From Bacteroidales bacterium (lineage in GTDB: Bacteria; Bacteroidota; Bacteroidia; Bacteroidales; Lentimicrobiaceae): a DNA stretch of 64,000 nt. A model generated the notes under the pieces. The model had not been told where the DNA came from, did not search any database, and worked only from the letters and a program-made list of their open reading frames with translations. The DNA is taken from contig JADIZB010000008.1 of the NCBI GenBank assembly GCA_016705005.1, forward strand, positions 62,001 to 126,000. The letters are read 5' to 3'. Made by a program: the position numbers and the translations under genes. Below, piece by piece: positions 8,243-16,289 of this stretch (within the stretch, counting starts at the first letter, position 1; the number at the start of each line of letters is the position of its first letter).

Positions 8243-9181
8243 ATGAGCTATAGAAAAATATTCTGGGGCGTTGTTCTTGTACTTATCGGGATTCTCTTTA
8301 TTCTGAAGAATGTGCATGTAATCTATTTTGATTGGGTTACTATATGGCGGCTCTGGCCTTTGATACTGATTCTTTGGGGTATCTCTCTGATCCCCGTTAA
8401 GGATTATCTGAAACTCATTTTTTCTGTTGTTGCTATCGGATTGGCTTTCCTGCTCGTCAGCAGATACGATAAAACAGGATACTATGATTTCGGATGGGAA
8501 AACAGGAATCACCGTTTTGAGAGGAAATGGGGTGACGATAACTGGAATAAAGGAACTGCCGAACAGGAGCTTTCGCAGCCATTTGACAGTGCAATTCAGC
8601 GTGTAGAACTTAACCTTGAAGCCGCAGCCGGTGATTTCCGTCTCAATGATTCCATACCGGCCGACAAACTCCTCATGTTCTGGAAAAAGGGCGACATCGG
8701 TAATTACAGTATGACTTCCGAAGACGACAGTACGCTCAGGACCATCAACCTTAAGATTGAAGATTCGCATGTTAAGTTTAACAACAAAAGCATGAGGGTT
8801 GAACTTGGGTTAAATACAAAACCAACCTGGGACTTTAATTTTGATATCGGGGCTGCCAGTATCGACTTCGACCTCAGCAGCTATAAAGTCGGCAAACTCA
8901 GCATCGACGGCGGTGCATCCTCCATCGATATTAAACTGGGCGATCAAAGCGTTCTTACGGAGGTTGACATTAATGCAGGTGCTTCATCGATCGATATTCA
9001 GATTCCCACCGGAACCGGAGCTGAACTCAGGACCGAAACAGTCCTTTCAAGCCGCAATTTTGAAGGTTTTAAGAAGGTAAGCCCGGGACTTTTCAGAACG
9101 GATAATTATAATAATGCCAGCAAAAAGATTACCATCGATATTGATGCAGGTGTTTCAAGTGTTGACATTTCAAGGTACTAG
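8243..9181 (+). CDS. LiaF-like membrane protein with toastrack (DUF4097-type) domain
   Basis: 312 residues. The N-terminus has the DUF5668-type membrane region: FWGVVLVLIGILFILKN, then WPLILILWGISLIPV and a third helix near 58-73. Residues ~110-312 are soluble and repetitive beta structure, with a recurring unit seen as GAASIDFDLS, GGASSIDIKLG, AGASSIDIQIP and AGVSSVDISRY; this is the right-handed beta pattern of toastrack/adhesin domains found in LiaF and related stress proteins. In Firmicutes LiaF restrains a two-component system, but no kinase is here. Together with the preceding PspC protein it probably forms a membrane-stress module. A strong bidirectional hairpin ends the gene. Confidence 0.78.
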   Translation: MSYRKIFWGVVLVLIGILFILKNVHVIYFDWVTIWRLWPLILILWGISLIPVKDYLKLIFSVVAIGLAFLLVSRYDKTGYYDFGWENRNHRFERKWGDDNWNKGTAEQELSQPFDSAIQRVELNLEAAAGDFRLNDSIPADKLLMFWKKGDIGNYSMTSEDDSTLRTINLKIEDSHVKFNNKSMRVELGLNTKPTWDFNFDIGAASIDFDLSSYKVGKLSIDGGASSIDIKLGDQSVLTEVDINAGASSIDIQIPTGTGAELRTETVLSSRNFEGFKKVSPGLFRTDNYNNASKKITIDIDAGVSSVDISRY

Positions 9182-9189
9182 GAAAAGAT

Positions 9190-9234
9190 TCAATAGAAAA
9201 GCGCCGGTTTCACAAACCGGCGCTTTTCTATTGA
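9190..9234. terminator. Long perfect bidirectional terminator
   Basis: Arms of 21 bp (9190-9210 and 9214-9234) are perfectly complementary around a 3-base loop (CAC). The core is AAAAGCGCCGG / CCGGCGCTTTT, so both strands show a GC stem followed by T residues. It lies between convergent genes (8243-9181 on plus, 9248-10048 on minus) and can stop transcription from both sides. Confidence 0.85.
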
Positions 9235-9247
9235 ATTAAGCAGAAAC

Positions 9248-10048
9248 TTATACTGATCCTGTTTCACCGGCTGTACAGTCTTTACCAAGAAACCCACTGA
9301 ATAGCTTGCACAATTCATCCGGAGCGTCGGCATGAACCCAGTGGGAGGCTCCTTCTATTGTCTGAATATAAGCTTTAGGAAAATTTTTAAGGATAAGCCC
9401 GGTGTCCATTCCGGTAATATAATCTGATTTTCCACCCTTTACAAAGAGCGTAGCTCCATTATAAACTTCGGTACTATCGATCCCCTCAAATACGTAATCC
9501 ATGTTTGAACTGATTGCCGGCAGGTTAAGACGCCAGTCAAGCGAATGCCTGGTTTTTCTGTACAGATTTTTCATCACAAAAAGCCTGATCCTTTGATCTG
9601 GTATCCTTTCAGTAAGGAATTTTTCAACTTCTTCCCGGGTGCGAATGTGTTCAAAGTCCACCTCCATCATAGCGCCAATCATGTCAAAATGTACATTCCT
9701 GCCCGGATACCTGCGGGGGCTGATGTCGACCACAATCAGTTTTTCAACCATATCCTGATGCTCCAGTGCAAAAGTCATGGCAATCTTTCCTCCCATTGAA
9801 TGACCGATAATCACAGGCTTCCCCAGCTCATGTGCTTCGATGAATTCCAACACATCATCAGCCATTGCGGCATAATTGAATGTAGGGCTGTGAGGCGATT
9901 GCCCATGGTTGCGCAGATCAGGTATGTAAACAGAAAATTTTTCCGCAAGCCGTTTTCCGATTGTAACCCAGTTATCGCTGATCCCGAAAATCCCATGGAG
10001 AATGATCAGTGGCGGGCCTTCACCAAAGTGGCGATAGAACAGTTTCAT
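9248..10048 (-). CDS. Alpha/beta-hydrolase, YbfF-like esterase
   Basis: 266-residue alpha/beta-fold hydrolase. The oxyanion loop LHGIFG is at residues 18-23 and the nucleophile elbow GHSMGG at 82-87 puts the catalytic Ser at 84. The acid is probably the Asp of GGKSDYI (~209) and the catalytic His is in GASHWVHADAPDE (His236). PDLRNHGQSPHS is characteristic of the YbfF/ABHD11 esterase group, which acts on short acyl esters; the physiological substrate is unknown. There is no signal peptide, so it is cytoplasmic. It lies 57 bases downstream of pdxJ on the same strand and may be cotranscribed. Confidence 0.85.
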   Translation of the reverse strand: MKLFYRHFGEGPPLIILHGIFGISDNWVTIGKRLAEKFSVYIPDLRNHGQSPHSPTFNYAAMADDVLEFIEAHELGKPVIIGHSMGGKIAMTFALEHQDMVEKLIVVDISPRRYPGRNVHFDMIGAMMEVDFEHIRTREEVEKFLTERIPDQRIRLFVMKNLYRKTRHSLDWRLNLPAISSNMDYVFEGIDSTEVYNGATLFVKGGKSDYITGMDTGLILKNFPKAYIQTIEGASHWVHADAPDELCKLFSGFLGKDCTAGETGSV

Positions 10049-10105
10049 GGTTAATGAATGAAAATGTTTGTTTGCAACATAGACATCAGCTGCTTTTCAG
10101 CAATA

Positions 10106-10834
10106 TCAGACAGGAAGATAAGGTTTCAATTCGCGCAGGTACATCTGAATGGTGTTTTCAAGCCCGAAGTAAAGCGCATCGGCAATCAGGGCATGACCGA
10201 TGGAAACTTCAAGCAAACCCGGGATTTTCTGCGCAAAAAAGCGCAGGTTGTCCAGGTTCAGGTCATGTCCGGCATTGATGCCGAGCCCGGATTTTAAAGC
10301 AACTTCAGCTGCCAGGATAAATGGAGCAATGGCTTTTTCCCGGTCAGCCAGGTATTCCGAAGCATAGCTTTCCGTATAGAGTTCAATCCGGTCAGTGCCG
10401 GTTTTAGCAGCATTCTCAGCCATTACCGGATCAGGATCCACAAAGACAGAGGTGCGGATTCCGTTTTTATGAAATTCACCAATCACATCGGTCAGAAAAC
10501 TTCTGTAGGTAACGGTATCCCAGCCATGATTGGAAGTAAGGGCATCGTGTGCATCAGGAACCAGGGTAACCTGATCGGGCCTGACCGACAGTACCAGGTC
10601 GATGAACGCGGGTTCAGGGTTACCTTCAATGTTGAATTCTGTGGATACCAGTGGTTTGAGGTCACGTGCATCCCGGTATCTGATGTGCCGCTCGTCGGGG
10701 CGGGGATGTACTGTGATGCCTTGTGCTCCAAAACGCTCACAATCAACGGCAGCTTTCAGCACATCAGGCAGATTTCCACCTCTGGCATTTCTCAGGGTTG
10801 CAATTTTATTTATATTTACACTTAATCTGGCCAT
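10106..10834 (-). CDS. pdxJ: Pyridoxine 5'-phosphate synthase PdxJ
   Basis: PdxJ condenses 3-amino-2-oxopropyl phosphate with 1-deoxy-D-xylulose 5-phosphate to make pyridoxine 5'-phosphate, the ring-closing step of the DXP-dependent vitamin B6 pathway. The start LSVNINKIATLRNARGG is the family signature and GAQGITVHPRPDERHIR carries the phosphate-binding region; GLGINAGHDLNLDNL near the C-terminus completes the barrel. At 242 residues it matches E. coli PdxJ (243). The gene has its own upstream -7 box. No other B6 gene is adjacent. Confidence 0.95.
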   Translation of the reverse strand: MARLSVNINKIATLRNARGGNLPDVLKAAVDCERFGAQGITVHPRPDERHIRYRDARDLKPLVSTEFNIEGNPEPAFIDLVLSVRPDQVTLVPDAHDALTSNHGWDTVTYRSFLTDVIGEFHKNGIRTSVFVDPDPVMAENAAKTGTDRIELYTESYASEYLADREKAIAPFILAAEVALKSGLGINAGHDLNLDNLRFFAQKIPGLLEVSIGHALIADALYFGLENTIQMYLRELKPYLPV

Positions 10835-10854
10835 AATCCGGTACTTTGGTATTG

Positions 10855-10862
10855 CAAAGGTA
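10855..10862 (-). promoter_or_regulatory. Probable -7 box of pdxJ
   Basis: Read on the minus strand the bases are TACCTTTG, an exact TAnnTTTG match, 20 bases upstream of the pdxJ ATG. The expected -33 position holds CTTT rather than TTTG, so the upstream element is weak. Confidence 0.45.
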
Positions 10863-10922
10863 TAAATTTAACTTTCAGTGGAAAGACCTCCTGCGAGCAC
10901 CTGATCGACAAACTATGAACCT

Positions 10923-11363
10923 ATGAAAATAAAAAGATTGTTTGCAATCGCACTAATATTGGTTTCCTGTACCCGGAATCAGGTTGCTCCCGATCCGGAA
11001 GCCGTGAAGCAGGAAGTTATTGCTGCCGAACAGGCTTTCGCTAAAATGGCTGCTGACTCGGGCATAGCCGGAGCTTTCAGGGCTTTCGCCGCACCCGATG
11101 CCGTGATGCGGAGAGGTAATAGCCTGGTTTCAGGTCGTGATTCAGTAGCAGCTTACATTTCAGCGTCATACCGTGCCGGTGAAACCCTCGAATGGGCGCC
11201 TGATTTTGTTGATGTTGCCGCATCAGGCGATCTGGCGTATACCTATGGCAAGTATACATTCTCCAGTCCCGATTCAACCGGGATGATAAAAAAGCAGGTT
11301 GGCTATTTTCATACAGTCTGGAAAAGGCAACCCGACGGAAACTGGAAGTTTGTCTGGGATTGA
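10923..11363 (+). CDS. Small lipoprotein with SnoaL/DUF4440-like domain
   Basis: 146 residues. The first 17 residues form a lipoprotein signal with lipobox LVSC, so the mature protein is probably membrane-anchored through Cys17. The rest resembles the cone-shaped SnoaL/NTF2-like fold of DUF4440 proteins: EQAFAKMAADSGIAGAFRAF, then DAVMRRGNSLVSGRDSVAAYI, then GDLAYTYGKYTF and a C-terminal TVWKRQPDGNWKFVWD, where the Trp-Lys-x-Val-x-Asp ending is typical. Some members bind small molecules and most have no known activity. It stands alone between divergent pdxJ and the CBS gene. Confidence 0.75.
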   Translation: MKIKRLFAIALILVSCTRNQVAPDPEAVKQEVIAAEQAFAKMAADSGIAGAFRAFAAPDAVMRRGNSLVSGRDSVAAYISASYRAGETLEWAPDFVDVAASGDLAYTYGKYTFSSPDSTGMIKKQVGYFHTVWKRQPDGNWKFVWD

Positions 11364-11424
11364 GATTTCTTATTGTTTATTTCCCGTGGCGATTCAGGAC
11401 CAAACTGTATATTAGAACATACTG

Positions 11425-11458
11425 TTTGAAGCTGGTAAGCGTTATTATATTAATTTTG
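11425..11458 (+). promoter_or_regulatory. Predicted promoter of the CBS-ACT gene
   Basis: TTTG (11425-11428), a 22-base spacer and TAATTTTG (11451-11458) fit the Bacteroidota promoter pattern with a spacer one base longer than usual. The gene's ATG is at 11486. Confidence 0.5.
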
Positions 11459-11485
11459 TGACAAATTACTAATTCTGACGGAATT

Positions 11486-12148
11486 ATGCTTGCCAAAGAA
11501 TTGATCAGTGATGCCATTATGCCTTTGAAGACCAGCGATAGCGGGCTGATTGCGCTCAACTGGATGGAGGAATTCAGGGTATCTCACCTGCCCATCGTGA
11601 ATAATTCTGATTTTCTGGGACTCATTTCCGAGTCAGATATTTTTGAAATGAACAGTTACGAGGAGCCCCTCGGAAACCATATATTGTCGCTTCACAAGCC
11701 TTATGTTACAGAAAACCAGCATGTTTATGATGTAATCAGGCAGGTATATGAGCAGAAACTCACCCTGATTCCGGTGGTTGATGAAAAAAATAAATACCTT
11801 GGTTCAATTACCCTTCAATGTCTTGTCAAGTATTTCGCAAGACTGGCAGCTGTAGATAACCCCGGGGGCATCATTGTTCTTGAGATGGGTATTCGTGATT
11901 ATGCCCTCAGTGAAATAGCCAGGATTGTCGAATCCTGTGATGCCAGCATTCTCAGCCTTTATATAACCACACTCCCGGATTCAACAAGGATGGAAGTAAC
12001 CCTGAAAATAAACCGGATGGACATCGGCCCGGTACTTCAGACTTTTATCCGTTTCGACTATATGGTGAAAGCATCGTTCTATGAGGGCGAACTGAATGAA
12101 ACCCTGAAGGACCGTTATGATTCGCTGATGAAGTACCTTGATATCTGA
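11486..12148 (+). CDS. CBS-domain pair with C-terminal ACT-like domain
   Basis: 220 residues, soluble. Residues ~5-120 hold two CBS motifs: the first reads HLPIVNNSDFLGLISESD and the second LTLIPVVDEKNKYLGSIT. CBS pairs bind adenine nucleotides and act as energy or ligand sensors. Residues ~135-215 look like an ACT domain (GGIIVLEMGIRDYALSEIAR, then TRMEVTLKINRMDIGPV). There is no enzyme or transporter domain, so it must act on a partner. It starts the run leading to nadK and the envelope genes; the next gene begins 8 bases after its stop, so they are probably one operon. Confidence 0.8.
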   Translation: MLAKELISDAIMPLKTSDSGLIALNWMEEFRVSHLPIVNNSDFLGLISESDIFEMNSYEEPLGNHILSLHKPYVTENQHVYDVIRQVYEQKLTLIPVVDEKNKYLGSITLQCLVKYFARLAAVDNPGGIIVLEMGIRDYALSEIARIVESCDASILSLYITTLPDSTRMEVTLKINRMDIGPVLQTFIRFDYMVKASFYEGELNETLKDRYDSLMKYLDI

Positions 12149-12156
12149 CAGAATCC

Positions 12157-13554
12157 ATGGGTGTGTTTCAGAGGTTTCTGCTGCTTTCGGTTATTGTCCT
12201 GTTTTTCAATGCCGGAGTTTATGCACAGACCAGCGAAGCCGTTGTGGTTGGGAACATAACGCTCGGAGGAAACAGGATAACCCGTGAGAGTATTATACTT
12301 CGGGAACTGGAATTTTCGGAGGGAGACTCACTGAAAATCTCAGAAATTGAGAATGTCTTATCCAGGTCAAGGAAAAACCTTCTGAACCTTCCCCTGTTTC
12401 ATTTTGTCGCAATCAGCCACCATACATCGGAAATACCCGGACACATAAATATTGATGTTGTTGTATCTGAGCGCTGGTATACCTGGGTTTGGCCGGTATT
12501 TGAATTATCTGACAGAAATTTCAATACCTGGTTCAGGAACGGAGACCTTACCCGACTCTCCTATGGTTTGTTCCTTCAACAGGAAAATTTTCGGGGTCGC
12601 CTTGAAAAGCTTCATATAAAAATAAAACTTGGATATCAGCAGGAAGCAATGCTTCTTTATGAAAAGCCTTACCTCAACAGGAGTAAAACCCTGGGTGCCG
12701 GTATGCTGATTTCGGTAAGCCGTCAGCGTGAAACAGGTTATATCACCAGTAACGACAAGTTGATTTTCTACAGGGCCAACGATTTTCTTCTACACACGTT
12801 CGATCTTTCAACCTTTGTCCGCTACCGGCCCGACATTCATTTTACCCATACGTTTCAATTGCGGTATAACAGTTTGCAGGCAACGGATTCACTGCTGTTG
12901 CTAAACCCTGACTATACCCTGGCTGAATGCAGGGAGCCGGCTTTTCTGGAGTTGTCGTATTTGCTGAAAGCCGATTTCCGCGATCAGAGGGCTTATCCGC
13001 TGAATGGATGGTATGTTGAAGCTTCTGCTGTAAAAACCGGCATTTTGGCCATAGATGCCTATCATTTTTTTTCAGCAAAACTTATATTCAGGGCCTATCA
13101 TCAGTTTAACAGAAACTGGTTTCTGGCCGGAAGTTTCACTTCCAGACTGATGACCCGACAGAATATGCCGTATTATCTTTCGCAGGCATTGGGGTATCGA
13201 CGTGATTATGTGCGGGGTTATGAATATTACGTGGTAGATGGAAACAATTTCTGGCTCGCTAAAATCAATTTCAAATTTGCATTGTCAAAGCCGGCAATCG
13301 TGCATCTGAAATGGCCCCATACGGCTAAGTTCAATACGGTTCCTTATTCACTTTATCTGGGTGCTTTTATTGACGGGGGAAAAGTATGGCCGGATAAGTT
13401 GTACAGCAATAACCGGTTGCAGGAGGTAGTGCTCAGGGGAGCAGGTGTCGGATTGGATTTTGTTACCTATTACGATAAAGTGGTCCGTGCTGAATTCTCC
13501 GTCAATGGTCGTGGGGAGTCGGGATTTTTTCTGCACTTTATGGCTGCAATCTGA
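12157..13554 (+). CDS. Short Omp85-family outer-membrane protein (POTRA plus barrel)
   Basis: 465 residues. A signal peptide ends near VYAQ (residue 24). Residues ~30-110 form one POTRA-like unit (VGNITLGGNRITRESIILREL, EIENVLSRSRKNLLNLPLF, NIDVVVSERWY). The remainder is a beta-barrel of the bacterial surface-antigen type, with the LGYRRDYVRGYEYYVVDG segment corresponding to the conserved substrate-coordinating Arg-Gly-(Tyr/Phe) loop of Omp85 proteins, and a C-terminal Phe-rich strand. It is far smaller than BamA (16290-18917) and has a single POTRA, so it is not a BAM core subunit; its transported substrate or partner is unknown. It is probably cotranscribed with the CBS gene. Confidence 0.82.
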   Translation: MGVFQRFLLLSVIVLFFNAGVYAQTSEAVVVGNITLGGNRITRESIILRELEFSEGDSLKISEIENVLSRSRKNLLNLPLFHFVAISHHTSEIPGHINIDVVVSERWYTWVWPVFELSDRNFNTWFRNGDLTRLSYGLFLQQENFRGRLEKLHIKIKLGYQQEAMLLYEKPYLNRSKTLGAGMLISVSRQRETGYITSNDKLIFYRANDFLLHTFDLSTFVRYRPDIHFTHTFQLRYNSLQATDSLLLLNPDYTLAECREPAFLELSYLLKADFRDQRAYPLNGWYVEASAVKTGILAIDAYHFFSAKLIFRAYHQFNRNWFLAGSFTSRLMTRQNMPYYLSQALGYRRDYVRGYEYYVVDGNNFWLAKINFKFALSKPAIVHLKWPHTAKFNTVPYSLYLGAFIDGGKVWPDKLYSNNRLQEVVLRGAGVGLDFVTYYDKVVRAEFSVNGRGESGFFLHFMAAI

Positions 13555-13583
13555 TTGAAACACCATGACCTGTCGTACATTTG
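13555..13583 (+). promoter_or_regulatory. Predicted promoter of nadK
   Basis: TTG (13555-13557), an 18-base spacer and TACATTTG (13576-13583). The -7 box is an exact consensus match, 44 bases upstream of the nadK ATG at 13628. Confidence 0.5.
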
Positions 13584-13627
13584 CAGGCACTAAACCAACC
13601 AAAATACCATGCTAAATCGTCATTGAC

Positions 13628-14506
13628 ATGAAAATTGCACTTTTTGGAAAAAATTTCGCCGATGACCGCTTCTTCTATTTTCAGCAATTGGTTGAAAAAC
13701 TTGAGGAATGTGATATTTCCATGATGATTTATGCACCTTTTTATGAGTTTATAAAGAGTAAGGCAGTATTTGCCGTCAACCCTGAAGTTTTCAGTGAGTA
13801 CCATCAGTTACCGGGCAGGGTTGATTTTTTGTTCTCCATCGGCGGTGACGGAACCATGCTGGATGCCATTACGCTGGTTCGCGACTCTGCTATTCCGCTA
13901 ATGGGAATCAATCTTGGCAGAATGGGTTTCCTGTCAAGCATTTCCAAAAATGAAATTAGTCAGGCCGTTGATGCCATAAGGCGTAATGAATATACGCTAA
14001 ACAAGCGTTCCTTGCTGAGTGTGGAGACGTCTGACCATTTGTTTGGAGAACTTAATTATGCCCTGAATGAGTTCACCATCAATAAAAAGGATTCCGGATC
14101 CATGATCCTTGTTCATGTTTATATCAACGATCTTTTACTGAATTCCTATTGGGCCGATGGTCTGATCATCGCAACACCGACAGGATCAACAGCCTATTCG
14201 CTCAGTTGCAACGGGCCGATTCTGATTCCTGAATCTGAGAATTTCGTCATAACACCCATTGCCCCGCACAATTTAACAGTGAGGCCGGTCGTTATTCCTG
14301 ACAAAAGCGTGATAAGGATAAAAGTTGATGGACGGATGTCGCAGTACCATGCCGGATTGGATTCCAGGTCTGCCGTCATTGATTCGTCTGCCGAGATGGT
14401 AATCAGAAAAGCACCTTTCTTTGTTAATCTGGTGCAGCGTACCAGTGACAATTTTTTTACTACCATCAGGCAGAAACTATTGTGGGGACACGATATCCGT
14501 AACTAA
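13628..14506 (+). CDS. nadK: NAD kinase
   Basis: NadK phosphorylates NAD to NADP in the cytoplasm. The 292-residue protein has the diagnostic GGDGT at residues 72-76, the GINLGRMGFLSS loop at 93-104, NEFTINKKDSGSM for NAD binding and DGLIIATPTGSTAYSLSCNGPI near the C-terminal domain. Length and motif order match bacterial NAD kinases. Its position immediately before DUF6089, uppS and bamA is a recurring Bacteroidota arrangement. Confidence 0.95.
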   Translation: MKIALFGKNFADDRFFYFQQLVEKLEECDISMMIYAPFYEFIKSKAVFAVNPEVFSEYHQLPGRVDFLFSIGGDGTMLDAITLVRDSAIPLMGINLGRMGFLSSISKNEISQAVDAIRRNEYTLNKRSLLSVETSDHLFGELNYALNEFTINKKDSGSMILVHVYINDLLLNSYWADGLIIATPTGSTAYSLSCNGPILIPESENFVITPIAPHNLTVRPVVIPDKSVIRIKVDGRMSQYHAGLDSRSAVIDSSAEMVIRKAPFFVNLVQRTSDNFFTTIRQKLLWGHDIRN

Positions 14507-14551
14507 ATAGGGACAACATCCTGTCATTACTTTCCGGCTCATATTTTTTTA

Positions 14552-14559
14552 TACTTTTG
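14552..14559 (+). promoter_or_regulatory. Possible -7 box of the DUF6089 gene
   Basis: TACTTTTG matches TAnnTTTG and lies 88 bases before the ATG at 14647. No good -33 element is visible. Confidence 0.4.
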
Positions 14560-14646
14560 CATGCCGATTCAGGCGCTTAAAAGCCGGACAGTATCGTTTA
14601 TTCATCCGGTAAAAAAAACCTGTGTAAAAGCAGGCTGACGTTAAGT

Positions 14647-15459
14647 ATGAAAAGATTTTCTGTCTTGTTGTTTCTGTTCATTGGCCTGTCCGCCTTCGCC
14701 CAGCATTATGGGGAAATCGGCCTTACAGGTGGTGGGATGTATTATCTTGGTGATCTGAATCCAGGGAAACATTTCCTTCAGACCCAACCCGCTTTCGGCG
14801 GATTTATTCGGCATAACTTCAACGAGAGGCTGGCAGTGAAAGCTGCCTATACCTATGGAAAGATTAAAGGGGATGATGCAGTTTCGAAGGAGAACCTTTT
14901 GAGAAACCTGAACTTCCAGAGCAATATCCACGATATTTCCGGCACTTTTGAGTTTAATTTTTTCAATTATTTCATTGGAAGCCTCCGGCATTTCTTTACA
15001 CCCTATATGTATGGAGGAGCCTCAGTTTTTCTATTTAATCCGAAAGGGGTTGTAAACGGAGCCCTGACCGAATTGAGACCACTGGGAACCGAAGGTCAGG
15101 GAAGCGCCCTCTATCCATCAAAAAAGCAATACAGTAAAATTGGCTTTGCAGTTCCATTTGGGGTTGGTTTAAAATACAGTTTAAACAATTTCGTTGGAAT
15201 GTCGCTTGACTGGAGCATGCGGAAGACCTTCACAGACTATCTTGATGATGTCAGCACAAGCTATTACCTCGATCTTGCCGGTACAACGCCAGGTGAGGTT
15301 TCTGTTTCGGAGATTGCATCAGACCCTACTCTGTTGCACAATGCAGGTATGCAACGTGGTGATAATGTAAACAATGACTGGTACTCGGTTGTCTCGGTAA
15401 GTATCTCGCTTAAACTCAACTATCTTGAACGTACCCGTTGTCTTAACGTTTTTTATTAA
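14647..15459 (+). CDS. DUF6089 outer-membrane beta-barrel protein
   Basis: 270 residues. A signal peptide (residues 1-18, ending SAFAQ) precedes a Gly/Tyr/Phe-rich beta-barrel: GEIGLTGGGMYYLGDLNPG, AFGGFIRHNFNERLAVKAAY, then the GTFEFNFFNYF segment typical of DUF6089. It is probably a small outer-membrane porin-like barrel of unknown function. In many Bacteroidota genomes this gene sits between nadK and uppS, exactly as here, suggesting an ancient link to envelope assembly. The start is the first ATG and gives a canonical signal peptide. Confidence 0.85.
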   Translation: MKRFSVLLFLFIGLSAFAQHYGEIGLTGGGMYYLGDLNPGKHFLQTQPAFGGFIRHNFNERLAVKAAYTYGKIKGDDAVSKENLLRNLNFQSNIHDISGTFEFNFFNYFIGSLRHFFTPYMYGGASVFLFNPKGVVNGALTELRPLGTEGQGSALYPSKKQYSKIGFAVPFGVGLKYSLNNFVGMSLDWSMRKTFTDYLDDVSTSYYLDLAGTTPGEVSVSEIASDPTLLHNAGMQRGDNVNNDWYSVVSVSISLKLNYLERTRCLNVFY

Positions 15460-15517
15460 AACACTTAACAATTATTAACACCCTGTTTTATTGGGTGTAA
15501 GAGAATACAGCCTAATT

Positions 15518-15525
15518 TAGTTTTG
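15518..15525 (+). promoter_or_regulatory. Probable -7 box of uppS
   Basis: TAGTTTTG matches TAnnTTTG and sits 12 bases before the ATG at 15538, which implies a nearly leaderless transcript. An ATTG at 15490-15493 is possible as -33 but the 24-base spacer is long. Confidence 0.4.
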
Positions 15526-15537
15526 TGATTCAAACAG

Positions 15538-16278
15538 ATGGATCTTAAAGAGAAAATTGACCCTGCGAAATTACCCCAACACATTGCCATCATTATGGAT
15601 GGGAATGGACGCTGGGCAAAAAGCAGAGGTGAGATGCGGGTTTTTGGCCATCAGAATGGCGTTGAATCTGTTCGGCAAACCTCAACTGCAGCGGCAGAAC
15701 TAGGTGTTAAGTACCTGACATTGTATGCTTTTTCAACTGAAAACTGGAAAAGACCCAAATGTGAAGTTGACGCTCTGATGAACCTTTTGGTTCAGACACT
15801 GAATTCAGAACTTGGCACATTGATGGATAACAACATCAGGCTGAGAGCTATAGGCGACCTGACCCATCTGCAGGATAGTTGTTATTCCCAGTTATTGGAA
15901 ACCATGGGTAAAACCAGCTCTAATAACGGGATGGATCTGATCCTGGCGTTGAATTACAGTGGCCGGTGGGAAATTGCAGAAGCTGCCAGAAAAATCGCAC
16001 TTGAAGTGGCTGCAGGCAGGCTGGACCCTGAATCGGTGAATCCTGACACATTTCAATTGTACCTGGAAACAAGTAATATTCCTGATCCTGAGTTGCTTAT
16101 CAGAACCAGTGGTGAAAACAGGATCAGTAATTTCCTTCTTTGGCAGATTGCGTATTCAGAACTCTATTTTTCACCAAGGCTTTGGCCGGATTTCAGGAAG
16201 AATGATTTGTACGAGGCAATTCTTGACTATCAGAACCGCGAACGCCGCTTTGGAATGATAAGTGAACAAATAATATAA
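15538..16278 (+). CDS. uppS: Isoprenyl transferase (undecaprenyl diphosphate synthase)
   Basis: 246-residue cis-prenyltransferase that extends farnesyl diphosphate with isopentenyl diphosphate to the C55 carrier lipid for peptidoglycan and O-antigen. IAIIMDGNGRWAKSRG (residues 16-31) holds the catalytic Asp21 and the diphosphate-binding loop; LYAFSTENWKRP (62-73) and LLIRTSGENRISNFLLWQ with AYSELYF near the C-terminus complete the family signature. Length equals that of typical UppS. The bamA gene begins 11 bases after the stop, so they form an operon. Confidence 0.96.
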   Translation: MDLKEKIDPAKLPQHIAIIMDGNGRWAKSRGEMRVFGHQNGVESVRQTSTAAAELGVKYLTLYAFSTENWKRPKCEVDALMNLLVQTLNSELGTLMDNNIRLRAIGDLTHLQDSCYSQLLETMGKTSSNNGMDLILALNYSGRWEIAEAARKIALEVAAGRLDPESVNPDTFQLYLETSNIPDPELLIRTSGENRISNFLLWQIAYSELYFSPRLWPDFRKNDLYEAILDYQNRERRFGMISEQII

Positions 16279-16289
16279 GTTACCGATAA

